Shown here in pieces: positions 43,259-53,520 of a DNA stretch of 64,000 bases. How positions within the stretch are numbered: the stretch's first letter is position 1; every line of letters starts with the position of its first letter. This stretch comes from Amanita rubescens (lineage: Eukaryota > Basidiomycota > Agaricomycetes > Agaricales > Amanitaceae): positions 1 to 64,000 of the forward strand of contig WION01000035.1 in NCBI GenBank assembly GCA_015039365.1, given 5' to 3'. The notes below the pieces were generated by a model. That model was given only the letters and a program-made list of their open reading frames with translations. It was not told where the DNA came from and did not search any database. The translations under genes and the position numbers were made by a program.

Positions 43259-43645
43259 TGTAACAAGCCGATTCCAGCTATGTTGGAACCGATCTCCAAA
43301 GTCTCCTGAAGCTCCCTGAAGCACTCCGAGCCTATACTCGACCCCGGAGGATGATCGTTTGTGTTTGGATGCATGCACAGGCCTCGGACTTGGTGCAGGA
43401 ATTATCACATGGTCACCTCGTGCCTCCATAGTATATATACCATTGTGTATATAGTTGTAGTTAGCGAATTATCACCCCATTACTGCTCCGAGTTTGATTC
43501 CTTTGGTTCTCAGTGCTTTGGACACCTTCCACTCGTTCACCTTCGCCTTTGGCACTCTCTCTGCCTCCGAGGCACCCCCAGGACTGACCTCCGAAGCCCC
43601 TTTGGCTGAACACAGTTCTGCATCGGCCTTCTTCTGATTGTTTCA
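43259..43645 (+). repeat. 3' LTR of retroelement B
   Basis: Starts tgtaacaagcc and ends ctgattgtttca; matches 30,516-30,915. The recombinase reading resumes immediately after it. Confidence 0.85.
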
Positions 43646-44379
43646 CTGGGCTCAACATCCCCGGCCTGCCAACTGGTGGGTGGAAAAAGGCAGTGGAGCA
43701 ATGGCACTTTGGCAATCCCACCACAGGCTTGAAGCCGCTCAAGGACTGGAAGCTGGAGCAGTATAAGGGGCACATGCGAAAGCAGGTGGGCACAAAGAGG
43801 AGGATGAGGGAACTCATCGCTATGGAGTTTGAAAGGCAAGCACCAACTTGCCCTTGAAGCCTGAGCTCGTTTGACTGACAACCCTTTCAATTATACCACC
43901 AGATAGGGATCAGATGATGCTGCTTTTGTTGCAGCCTATCCCGAAGCAAAAAAGACAATCACGGCACTTGCAAACATGATCTGCAAACGCAATGGACTGC
44001 GACGCAAGAGCTGGAATGGCACCCCAGAGGAGTGGGATAGCAAACAACCTGACAGTGACCTGGAGGATGTCGACAAGCCACTTAGTACCACAGCCACTGA
44101 AAACACCTAGCACTAGCAATGCTAATCAGTAAGCTAATTGTGATTCCATGCCAGCGTGTCTGCCAATAATATTCCATTTCATATCATACTTTTCATGAAT
44201 CACTAGTCATAATATTTTACTACATCTCTTAATGCTTAACCATACATCCAACTTAGTAGTTACTGTGTTTAAGTTATGCTCGAGGTAGTAGTTTGCAATG
44301 TCAAATGCGACCGAATCTCGCCAGTGTTGAGGAGCGTGTCCGTCAAAGTTTGCGTGGTGAACCCCCGGGCCCAGGTACG

Positions 44380-45190
44380 GGTGTCACAGACATTGACATG
44401 GCAGCCCCGGTAGCATGCTTGGAGACCATCTCTACCAGATATGTCAGATATGATTCCTGTTGCCGAGAGAAGTCCTTCCGATTCATGGCATGTTCGAAGC
44501 GCATCATGGTTTCGCTGTCGACATTTGGCTCTCAATCAGGATAGGTGTTGCAGACATCAATGCAGTGGCCCTGGTAGCGTGCTTGGAGACCGTCTCTACC
44601 AAATATGTCAGGTACAATTCCTGTTGCTGAGAGAAGTCCTTCTTTACAGCACATTCAGAGTGCGTCATGGTTTCACCATTGACGTTCAGTTCCCAATCAA
44701 GGTAGGTGTCACAGACATCAATGCAGTGGTCCTGGTAGCGTGCCCGGAGACCATCTTTACCGAATATGTCAGATATGATTCTTGTTGCCAAGAGAAGTCC
44801 TTCTTCACGGCATGTTCAAAGCACATCATGGTATCACTGTTGGTACTCAGTTCCTGATCAAGGTAGGTGTCGCAGAGGTCAACGCAGAGGCCCTGGTAGT
44901 GTGCTTGGAGACCGTCTCTACCAGATATGTCAGATAAGATTCTTGTTGCTGAGAAAAGTCCTTCTTCACAGCACGTTTGAAGTGTGTCATGGTTTCGCTG
45001 TCGACATTAAGCTCCCGATCAAGGTAGGTCTTGCAGGTGTTGATGCAGAGGCCCTGGCAGCGTGCTCGGAGACCATCTCTATCAGACACGTCGGATACAA
45101 GTGTTAGTCGCTGAGGGAAATCCTTCGTTACAGCATGTTTGGAGCGCATCACGGTTTCACCGTCAACGTTCAGCTCCCAATCAAGGTCAG
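44380..45190. repeat. Minisatellite, about five units of ~161-164 bp
   Basis: The anchor ggagacc-rtctytacc recurs at 44,421, 44,585, 44,746, 44,907 and 45,068 (spacings 164, 161, 161, 161). Each unit also contains gagaagtccttc and gtttcrcyrttgac. Minus-strand reading gives repeated LNVDGET-like and KKDFSQQQ-like peptides, but the 161-bp period is not a multiple of three, so the frame changes between units. It probably derives from a coding repeat that no longer holds one frame. No protein family recognised. Confidence 0.85.
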
Positions 45191-45573
45191 GTTCCCCAAG
45201 TTCCAGTTGTAAACACTCCGTTCGGCTGGTCAACAACTCCTTGCCTCGATAGGAGACTTGGCTGGGCCTCGTATCTGATCTGATTATCATAGAACGTGTT
45301 GTGGGGGTGACAGGGAGGGCATGATTCTCCCATATCAGGAAGGCGCTGCCAACATTGGTGTTAGCCAAGGGCTCCACCCTGAGATCAGGCCCTCGTTCTT
45401 TTCAATCACTTAGAAATTGTTCCCACCACTCCGGTCACGGTAAATCGGGAGCAATAATTAGAGTTTTTTGATGGGCTACCATCATAATAACCTTATAATC
45501 CATCATTCAACCTAACAACTAACACACTACATCACTTATTTAAATAGATCAAGTCCAAAGACCCAAAATATTC
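45191..45573. other. Spacer between minisatellite and first host gene
   Basis: A minus-strand open frame continues from the repeat to about 45,377 without a recognised domain. 45,430-45,570 is AT-rich and fits a 3' flank of the next gene. Confidence 0.4.
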
Positions 45574-47033
45574 TCAAACAAAACCAACCAACAGCACTGA
45601 GAAACAAGCCATCACAACAGTTGCAGACTCTGCACGAATATTCATAGCAACATTCTTGGAGGTAGATGTAGCAGATGCAGCTGTGCCACTTGTAGATCCA
45701 GTTGGTTGAGCCCCTGCTGTGACCGTTTGCACGGCAACAGGAAGTATGCTGACAACATTCCATGAAGCATTTACGTTGGCCGATGTTGAGTTGGGATTAA
45801 AAAGGAGATATGAAACAGTTCCCGATGATGATAACTGCACCAGTGCCGTTGTAGAAGCAAAATACGTAGCACCGGCATCCTTGACAGTAGGTCCTGCCAA
45901 CGTTTGCGTGGTATTTGCCTACCAACATCAATGAAGCTTTGCTGGACTTATGTTTTTCCATGACATACCTCAACATTTATAACGTATGTCGCAGAACCAT
46001 CCTCCGGGATAAAAGCAAACTGTTGCTGAACCTGCAGAAGAATTAGATATTGCTACTGTGCTTCATACCCAACATACCCCAACATTCTGGAAGAACGATG
46101 TCGCTTGCCCATAGGCATTCGGAAAGTCGCCGTAAGATTGAGGTTGGGGTTGCAAATAAGAATCTACAAACTGAGCAACTGCATCGACGCACGCGACAAG
46201 TGCTTACAGTGGATCACAAAGATATCCGCACTTCCATTCGGCAGACCGGGAACGTTCAGGAAGTGGACGTGATTTTGCGCGATGGCCATTACTGGCTGGT
46301 AATTTGTGGCAAAGGGTAGTTGCTGAATATAATTCCAAGGGATGGGAGTCGAGTTAGCCGCTTTGAGAAGGCCCATGTTCAAGTTATAGAGATTACCACC
46401 CGAGTATGCATCTAAATACATGGACGTTCGTAAGACAAATTTGCGGAGATCGGTTAAATTTGCGTACAGAAATCATTGGTGTCGTGATCGAGGATAGCAT
46501 CGAATGACGATGGACTGAAGTTTCCCGTAGTCACATTCTGCGTTGTCCAGGATTTCGCGGTGGCATCGTAGATATAAATTGAAGATGGGTTGGACGTGTC
46601 GGCACCCATGACGTAGATGGCATTTGTAAACTACAGGAAAATGACATGAGGATTGTAAAACGACTCTAGAAGGCGGGCGTACTTCGGAAAGATAACAGGT
46701 CGCGTTGGCACCATCGAACGGACTGAATTGACGTGGCTTTAAATAATCCCAACCTAGCACCGGGACGTGGCTGATACTTACGGTCGCCCCGAAGTTGTTA
46801 TATCCGTTACTTGGCCTGGTAGAAAAAGAAAATCAGTTTTTTACTTCGCATTCCATTTACAACGACATACCCGATGTCCACGTGTCTTGAGTACCGGCAT
46901 TGTAATCCTTGCCACCGAACCCGAATGCCAATAGGTTCCAGAAGATGTCGAACGCCACGCAGCCGCTATTTGCAATGGCCACTTGAGGAAAGGAGAGTAT
47001 GGAAAGTAAAACGAGTGACAGCAAGCGAATCAT
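45574..47033 (-). CDS. Secreted, probably GPI-anchored beta-propeller-like protein of unknown function
   Basis: The start ATG (47,033) opens a clear signal peptide (MIRLLSLVLLSILSFPQVAIA). Exons on minus: NSGCVAFDIFWNLLAFGFGG...TQDTWTS (to about 46,873), a short exon after gtatgtcg...taccag, then FSPFDGANATCYL, NAIYVMGADTSNPSSIYIYD with SFDAILDHDTNDF, DAYSGGNLYNLNMGLLKAAN...QPVMAIAQNHVHFLNVPG, QQQFAFIPEDGSATYVIN, and a last exon with GPTVKDAGATYFASTTALVQ, a Ser/Thr/Ala-rich stretch and a C-terminal hydrophobic tail (VVMACFSVLLVGFV) as in GPI signals. Repeated short strands resemble kelch/propeller blades. At least five introns of 45-70 nt. A TATA run lies 57 nt upstream of the ATG. Similar proteins occur in agarics; the function is unknown. 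Exon 2-3 borders are uncertain. Confidence 0.75.
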
Positions 47034-47089
47034 ATTCGAATTAGTAGGAGAGCAGAGAAAAGATTGAATAGCGAGGAAAACCTTTGTGC

Positions 47090-47098
47090 TATATATAT
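47090..47098 (-). promoter_or_regulatory. TATA box of the secreted-protein gene
   Basis: atatatata on the minus strand, 57 nt upstream of the ATG at 47,033. Confidence 0.5.
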
Positions 47099-48137
47099 GC
47101 CTTGAACCGTGGGATACCTTGCTTGCAAGGTCTCATGACGCCGTCAGCCAGCCATCATCCAAAATTTGGACACTTGTAAACTCAGGTGTTTTATGTATTT
47201 TCAGTCGCTATCATCTATGGCATGTTTTTTTCACGTCAAGAAGAAGTTTTTGCGCCGCTCAAATAGGGCTATTGAGTCACCATCGCCCCTCCAGATTCTT
47301 GCATTCTCTGGCTCGGGAATCTCCCTGTCCTACAGAAGGGGATGGTATGAACCTCAAGGAATCTTGCTCAACTCTGGAACTGACTTGCTTGGCTGCGCAA
47401 GACCTACTCGTCTAAAAGTCGAACAGGGCGATTGGGTATCAACCAGAACATATCGTTCACTGTTCACAGCCCCAAGCGCTGTCCAATGCACCCACCACCC
47501 AGGCGGGTTGAGGATTCAAAATGGAGTATTGATCAGCTCGTTCTGCAGGAAATCAAGTGCCATACTGAGCCAACTCTTTCAGTACAATTTTGGAGAATCT
47601 CTTCGTATTCTTGAGTCTTTGACCGTCCTCGGCTTCGCAATAGTTCGCAACAAACGCCATTCTCTTTCCTTCGTCTACGTCACCATACAACGGTCCTCAA
47701 AGGCCTGCCTGTGTATGTCTGTACTCCTGTTAGTGCCCGTTGTCCACCAGGCCATTTTGAACTGCAATCCAGCCTTGACAACATGCGTGTATGTAGTTGA
47801 GCATGCGGAAGAGCATTGGATTGGTCAGATTCGCATTACGCGAGGATTGGAAATGGTACAGAAAAACAGTGGCTATCTGTGTGGTCCAATCTGTCGTTGA
47901 GTTGCAATATATTTCGTCACAAGTCGCTTTGGGGGATGCGAAAGTTTCGATCAGTCTGGAGTTGCCAGTTTGTGAAGTTGGACTTGAGTAAAATAATTCG
48001 ACGTGTGCCGGCCAGCAATTTCCCCCATGTTAGACAAGGTTCTGTCCGTTCTGAACTTCTATACCAGCGGTTGTACCAAATTAGATTAATGTCAGTTGGC
48101 GGTGTTTGCAGTCTGACTCTTTCTCGCGGTCACCACA
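47099..48137. other. Intergenic region between two divergent genes
   Basis: A 244-codon + frame at 47,166-47,900 is present, but it has many Cys/Arg/Ser residues, no domain and no homology I recognise. I treat it as chance. The region should hold the promoters of the flanking divergent genes. Confidence 0.5.
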
Positions 48138-49506
48138 ATGAGCTCAGTACCACCTAAACCCACTGATACCTCTAAAGCTCCACCCGCCGCCCGTTTCCCC
48201 TCTCTCAACCAGCTCGCAGCTCGCATTAACATTTCAAACCCGTCAAGCACTACCACCGCGCCTCGCCCAAGATTACCAGCCAATATCCTCAGGACCGGCT
48301 CGGCGGCATCGACTACGAGCACGTCGAACCCTTTAAATGCCTCAACGACCACGCTTGATTCCATGGCTGTGAACGTCCCGAGCACCCGATCTGGATCTCC
48401 GTCGATGTTATCCATATCTCCACCCAAATCTATCACACCTTCCGTCGATTCTCACCAAGCAGGAGAAAGTGAGGCAGGAGAAGCTGTGGGAGAAGGGGAT
48501 CCGCTGACGGAGGAACAGCTAGAAAAGCACAACCTTGAAATGCGGCCCGCTGTGCTAGTACCCAAGAAGCAGAAAGTACCGTTGGGGTACAAAGGCGTTC
48601 CTAGCTTGGATGCTATCACAGCTCGCCTGGTGAAGGCCCGGACCCTGAGTATCGATGGATCGGCGAGGCCCCCAGAACCGGAGACAGTGGACGACCCGAA
48701 AACGCCAGGGGTCAAGATTAAAGCCCCCGAGCATCCACTTCAATACCCATGGTGTGTATGCATGCCTAACACTGCAGAATGTGCTAACTCAATGACTAGG
48801 ACAATATACCATGATACCAAACCTAACGTGCCATACACACCTTCCTCGAGCAATGCCCCCAGCGCGCCCAACTCCGCCTCCCACTCGACGGACGTAACAG
48901 ACTACGAAGCCGGATTGACCATCATCGGCGAATTCGACACTGTCGAGTCCTTCTGCCGCTACTTCAACTGGCTCAAGCCCCCTTCCAAGCTCGAACGCAA
49001 TTCCAATTACCATCTCTTCAAATCTGGGATCAAACCCATGTGGGAAGATCCTGCTAACGCCAGTGGCGGCAAGTGGGTGCTGACGATGAAGAATAATCCC
49101 ACTCTATTGGATAGGTGTTGGAGCTGGCTTGCAATGGCGCTCGTGGGTGAAGAGTTGGAGGAGGGAGACGATATTTGTGGTGCAGTGGTAAGTTTGAGGT
49201 CTAAGGTAGATCGGATCCAGGTGTGGACGAGGAGTAAAGAAGATGTGGAAAAGTTGAACAGGATTGGCAAGAAACTCGTCAAGTTGTTGGATGTATCCGA
49301 GGCAGATGGGATCGGGCTCGAATTTCAGGTGAGACTCGTTCTACAGATTCTGAAAATTCGCTGATAGTGGAGGATAGTATAACACTGAAGACCGCCCATT
49401 ACCTAACAAGTTTCTCTCGATACACGCACTACCAAATTCATCTTACCGCTCTACCTTTCAGCCATCCAACTCTGGTAGCAATATCTTGGTATGTATGTTT
49501 GGTTAG
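48138..49506 (+). CDS. Translation initiation factor eIF4E, class II-like (4EHP type)
   Basis: mRNA 5'-cap binding protein. Three exons, 48,138-48,751, 48,800-49,328 and 49,462-49,506 (395 aa), joined by gtgtgtat...gactag and gtgagact...tttcag. A ~200-residue Ser/Pro-rich N-terminal extension precedes the eIF4E fold. The fold starts HPLQYPWTIYHDTKP, where the second cap-stacking Trp of classical eIF4E (LWYDN) is replaced by Tyr-His, as in class II proteins. It continues with VESFCRYFNWLKPPS, IKPMWEDPAN (second cap Trp kept), LDRCWSWLAMALVGE and GAVVSLRSKVDRIQVWT. The C-terminus after the last intron is short (PSNSGSNILVCMFG). Class II proteins compete with eIF4E and often repress translation; here that is by analogy. 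No frame breaks. Confidence 0.93.
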
Positions 49507-49905
49507 AAGGAATGCACAGGGTACCCTTACATATTGCTCAGCCTTCAACTAACAATACTTCCGTGGGTGGGGCATTTGCCAGCTTTGGTGTCGGAATAGG
49601 TGCAAGCACCTGGAAGTCTCCCATGAAAAGGACAGTTTAAATAAGTAATTTGCACCCGAATCGTTCGGCTGTAATGGAATTCTATATTACTATGTATCAA
49701 TATAGCCTCCTCTGTTTGTTCAACATTGTGTTGCCAAACAGCGGCCAGCTATTGTCCCTGTAGAACAATAAGGTCGCCACAGCTGAAAAGCACGATGAAA
49801 TGGCCAGTGCTCTTTTCATCTTCTTTCAGCCGCTGGTGCTCGGCTTCTGTTTTACTTCTATCACGACACTTACGGCTTCGTTTCTCAACTTGAAGCGTTC
49901 TCGCG
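49507..49905. other. Intergenic region
   Basis: AT-rich 3' flank of the eIF4E gene and upstream region of the next + gene; no feature recognised. Confidence 0.6.
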
Positions 49906-52714
49906 ATGTACACGAGTATCATTGCATCGATCATTTTAGCACCGTGTATCTTCACTGCAGGTACTATGCGTAATCTTGCTGTCGGTCTCAACAACGCTAA
50001 ATGTCTTCAAGCGCAACAGCCTTCCGTCCTTTGCCAACCTGGGCAATGTCTTGAGGGTTTCTCAAACGTAACTGGTGAGCGCAGTATATTTATGTATATC
50101 ATTCTCAGGTTTTTACTCATTGTCTAGTCGGTGCTACACTATCTGCTCCGGGGCTTCCTGTCCAAGTTCGTATTCTTCCCGGACAATATACCTCGAACAC
50201 CAATCCACAACTTATTCATGACCTGCTGGCATCCTCTACTACATCTCTATCATCTTCAATCGGATTTAATGTATCATCAGCAGCTACACTCCCTCTTAAT
50301 CTCCAGTTACAACCCGGCCTGGCGACATTCACCAAATCGCTCTATTCAGGAACAGCTGCTTTCGCTGGCCTACCTTCCTCTCCTGTCGGCAATAATTCCG
50401 TCCCATTGAGTGCAGGTTCAATTGCGCTCGCACCGGGCGTATGGGCTGCTTTGCAGACGGAGTCAAGTCGTATCATTCTATGGAGTTCAGTTCCAGACCT
50501 GTCCCAGTTGCCTATAGGTTCTACTACTTCCCTATCTATCGCTGACCTTGAGTCAAGAGCCTGCTCGCCGCCCTGTTCGGGGTCCGGGGTATGCAGTGCT
50601 ACTGGAACTTGTCAGTGTCCACAAGGATTCACAGGTGCTTCTTGTGAATCATGCGCGTCCGGGTTTTTTGGATCCAAATGCCAACCATGTCCAAGTGGCT
50701 GCACTAGTTGTGACGACGGGATCAATGGATCGGGACTGTGCTTGAAACCCGTCATACAGAACCCACCTTCAAGTTGCAATTGTCTGAATGGTGTTTGCGG
50801 ATCTAATGGCCAATGTACATGCAACCCTGGCTTCACAACCGCAGCCAATGGAACTGCATGTGCGACTTGTTCTTCAGGTTTGTTTCTAACTTCGTCCGGC
50901 GATTGTAATGGTAAATGGCCATTTTCATATTACCCTCAATTCTTCCGACTGATCCGACAATTAGTGTGCCAATTGGGTTGTTCTCAATGCGAAAATGGAT
51001 CTGGCACATGTCTCCAGTGTCGGCAAGGCTTCACAAAAGATGCGGCCGACAATACCAAGTGTATCCCTCAGCAACAATCCACTAGCACGGGCACCGTCTG
51101 TCCTAACGGTAGCTTCAGCAACGGAAGCTCTTGCGAGCCTTGCGTCTCGGCATGTCAGAGTTGCAATGGCGGGACGTCAAGCGATTGCACACTTTGTGCG
51201 TCTGGTTCTTACACCTTGAATGGTGCCTGCGTGTCGGCCAACAGCAATGGTGTATGTACCGGCACGAATCTGATTGCAGACAACAACAAGCACGAATGCG
51301 ATAGTACGTTCACGTACATCATTCAAAGTCAAGTTTCACTCACCTAATGCAAGGCTGTCCTGCAAAGTGCACGTCGTGCATTATACCTAACTTTAATGCT
51401 GCTTCGACCGTAAATGAACTGCAATGCACTGGATGCTTGCCCAGTTTCTTTCTTTCACAAGGCCAATGCGTCACAGAGTGTCCCGGCGGCACATTTGTTT
51501 CTCCGCAAGACAATTTAACTTGTACAGGTATGTCCTATCTACTTTGAAGCGGGACTTTGAACTTATCAGATCTAGCATGTGATTCGTCATGTAGCTCCTG
51601 CTTAAAGTCTTCCACGTTCTGTCTTGCCTGTGCAGGTAACCTTCTGGCTTCGAACGGAAAGTGCGTTCAGGCGTGTCCGTCCAACACCTTCCAATCGTCT
51701 GGCGCATGCCTCACGTGTCATCCTGACTGTACTACGTGTTCTGGTGGTAATTTCAACCAGTGTAGTAGTTGCCCATCGGATCGTCCGGTTCTCGATAATG
51801 GACGCTGCCTCCCAACTTGCGGCCAATTGCAGTTCTTTGACACGACGACATCCTCTTGTCAATCCTGCGATTCCAGTTGTTCGAGCTGCTCAGGAACAGG
51901 GCCGAGTAATTGTCTCGGCTGTGCCAGCACCAGTTCCGTTCTACGTTCTGGCTCATGCACCACCGCCAATTGTGTAGATAATTCTACTGTTGTTCCTGGC
52001 CTAGGTGTTTGCCTTTCCGACTTGATCATCGTTCCTCAAGGTTCACAGACCAGCTCCTTGCCTCCTCTACCATCCATAACGGGTATCAACGAACCAACGA
52101 CCGTAGTTGTGCGCCGCCCACTGACATGGTGGGAAATTCTTTTAATGACGCTCGGTTGTGCTTTTATTTTTGTCGTCTTCCTCTGGTTATGCCGCCGCAA
52201 AGCCAAGAAGCGTCGCGCCAAACGCACAGCCGAGTTCGCTGCCAGCAAGGGACTCGCTCAGAAACAGAATTGGAGAAGGCGTTTGATTCGTTTCGGAGAG
52301 AAGCTATTTGGACGCCCGGAGAACCGAAGAGTACTAATACGTCACCCCAACAATCGTGAAAGCGAAAGTATGAAACTTGCCAAAATAAGAGATGCGGAAG
52401 AAGCGAGAACCTCCTCTGATGGTCTACTGAAGGACGATGATGACGATATAGTGAAGATCATCGGATCCTATCGAGAACCGCGATATGATCCTTCCCTATC
52501 TCAGGATGACGTACGGCCTCTTAGTGGCATCAGTTCACATGCTGCCCCGTCCATTTACTCGCAAGTTACTGGCGCAGCTCGCCGAGGGCCGGACGTTCGA
52601 CAGCCAGTGAAAGAGCTAACCTCCCGCTTTTCCGATAGCACCCAAAGTTCGTATGAGCCTCGTCGCAAGTCTCCGGATCACAAATCCAAGAATCCATTTG
52701 CATCGCTTGTGTAA
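49906..52714 (+). CDS. Cys-rich (EGF/furin-like repeat) single-pass membrane protein
   Basis: Five exons, 49,906-50,074, 50,128-50,910, 50,965-51,303, 51,354-51,527 and 51,570-52,714, sum to 2,610 nt (869 aa) in one frame. An N-terminal signal peptide (MYTSIIASIILAPCIFTAGT) is followed by a ~200-residue region without Cys repeats and with N-glycosylation sites. A long Cys-rich region then has an EGF-like unit (CSGSGVCSATGTCQCPQGF), furin/growth-factor-receptor-like units (CPAKCTSC, CDSSCSSC, CHPDCTTCSGG) and many CxxC pairs. One membrane helix (WWEILLMTLGCAFIFVVFLW) precedes a ~160-residue cytoplasmic tail that is basic, then acidic (DDDDD) and Ser-rich, ending KNPFASLV. Such proteins are common in basidiomycetes; the ligand is unknown, and a surface-sensor role is conjecture. 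Confidence 0.88.
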
Positions 52715-52935
52715 TAGACATGGCCGCAGACATATCTCTTGAATAATGCATACACAAGGCGAACTTCTGCATCCCAATATCAGGTCGCATTGACTGACTA
52801 GTATACCGTTCGTCACTTCGTCATATAATTAGAACAGTAATTCATATCCATTCATACATAATATTCAAGACGATCGTGGGTCCATATTTCTATGAGAATC
52901 ATGTGTATGCGTCAAGCGATGTGAGTGCTCCGAGA

Positions 52936-53358
52936 CTACGGTCCAGTCGCCCCATAATACCCCGGAACTTGATGGTATATAGGTTGGTATACACCATTTC
53001 CAACATCTGTGGACCTCAGTAATCAAGGGGCGCATGGCAGAATCAATGACACTTACACATGAAACCGCCCACTCCATATCGTTCCTCTGCTTGCATCTTC
53101 TTGTAAATGAGCCAGAATGCGTGGATATGGCCGGGGAAGTACCCCAGGCTGTCATGTATCAATTCAACATTCGTATCTCCAGGTCGTGGACGTACATAGT
53201 CAGGCAGATGTTGATGAGCAAGTCACAGCTACATCCAGTGACTATAGCCGCAGCGGCTGGAGGGAATAAGATAGCTACCTGATGGCAAGTTAGTAAGTTG
53301 TGCGGGCTCCATTGAATTTACGTACAATAATGAGAATAACGTCTGAGGTCTTAACCAT
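52936..53358 (-). CDS. PMP3/SNA-type small membrane proteolipid (UPF0057)
   Basis: Four exons on minus, 53,358-53,326, 53,278-53,196, 53,148-53,057 and 53,006-52,936, sum to 279 nt (92 aa). The frame reads MVKTSDVILIIVAILFPPAA, then VTGCSCDLLINICLTILGY and FPGHIHAFWLIYKKMQAEER, the two-helix signature of the PMP3/RCI2 family, and ends in a Tyr/Gly/Pro tail (YVGNGVYQPIYHQV...) as in fungal members. These small plasma-membrane proteins affect membrane potential and salt tolerance in yeast. It is too interrupted by introns to show as a long ORF. All splice sites are canonical (GTACGT, GTAAGT). Confidence 0.9.
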
Positions 53359-53520
53359 GGATGCAAGCAGGAAGCAAGGAGGCACTGGCGCTTCTGCGGA
53401 CGAGTCACTTGCAATGTATTACGTCATGCATCTATATCTCTAAGATAAATAATTAAATTACAGTATTATATGTAGCTGTACAAGATATACAAAGCTATAT
53501 GATACAATGTACGTGGTGCA

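Larger units (their letters stand above)
30516..43645 (+). mobile_element. Retroelement B: gag-only LTR element, split by retroelement A
   Basis: Two copies of the same LTR (30,516-30,915 and 43,259-43,645) bracket an internal region, 30,916-31,284 plus 39,795-43,258, that contains a gag but no recognisable protease, RT or integrase. It sits inside the recombinase gene. No clear target duplication was seen (cccag versus ctggg). Retroelement A and solo LTR C are inserted in it. It is probably non-autonomous or heavily deleted. Confidence 0.7.
28279..44111 (+). pseudogene. Tyrosine-recombinase-like gene (Crypton-type or related), broken by nested retroelements
   Basis: The host frame is found in three pieces: 28,279-28,493 (start MPKGPKQRA), 28,901-30,515 and 43,646-44,111 (stop TAG). 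Exons are joined by introns such as 29,130-29,194 and about 29,506-29,563. Visible recombinase features: MRAFMTTGFTLWTR followed by YFKLCE (first Arg region), NRKGWL (Lys), HCFR (HxxR, about 30,010), ALNMIHWWGRW (His/Trp) and LMHYLVNSL with the likely nucleophilic Tyr. The last piece (NIPGLPTGGWKKAVEQW, GTKRRMRELIAMEF) is its C-terminal tail. Two in-frame TGA codons replace expected Arg codons near HCFR. A solo LTR (28,494-28,900) and retroelement B (30,516-43,645) interrupt it. The family is multicopy in agarics and resembles Crypton recombinases; assignment is by motif only. Confidence 0.7.

Noticed and set aside
45191..45377. Continuation of the minisatellite reading as a C2-domain gene
   Set aside because: Only a vague resemblance (VDGET); the frame is not kept between units.
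47166..47900. 244-codon open frame on +
   Set aside because: No domain, odd composition, no splice or promoter support, in the gap between two divergent genes.
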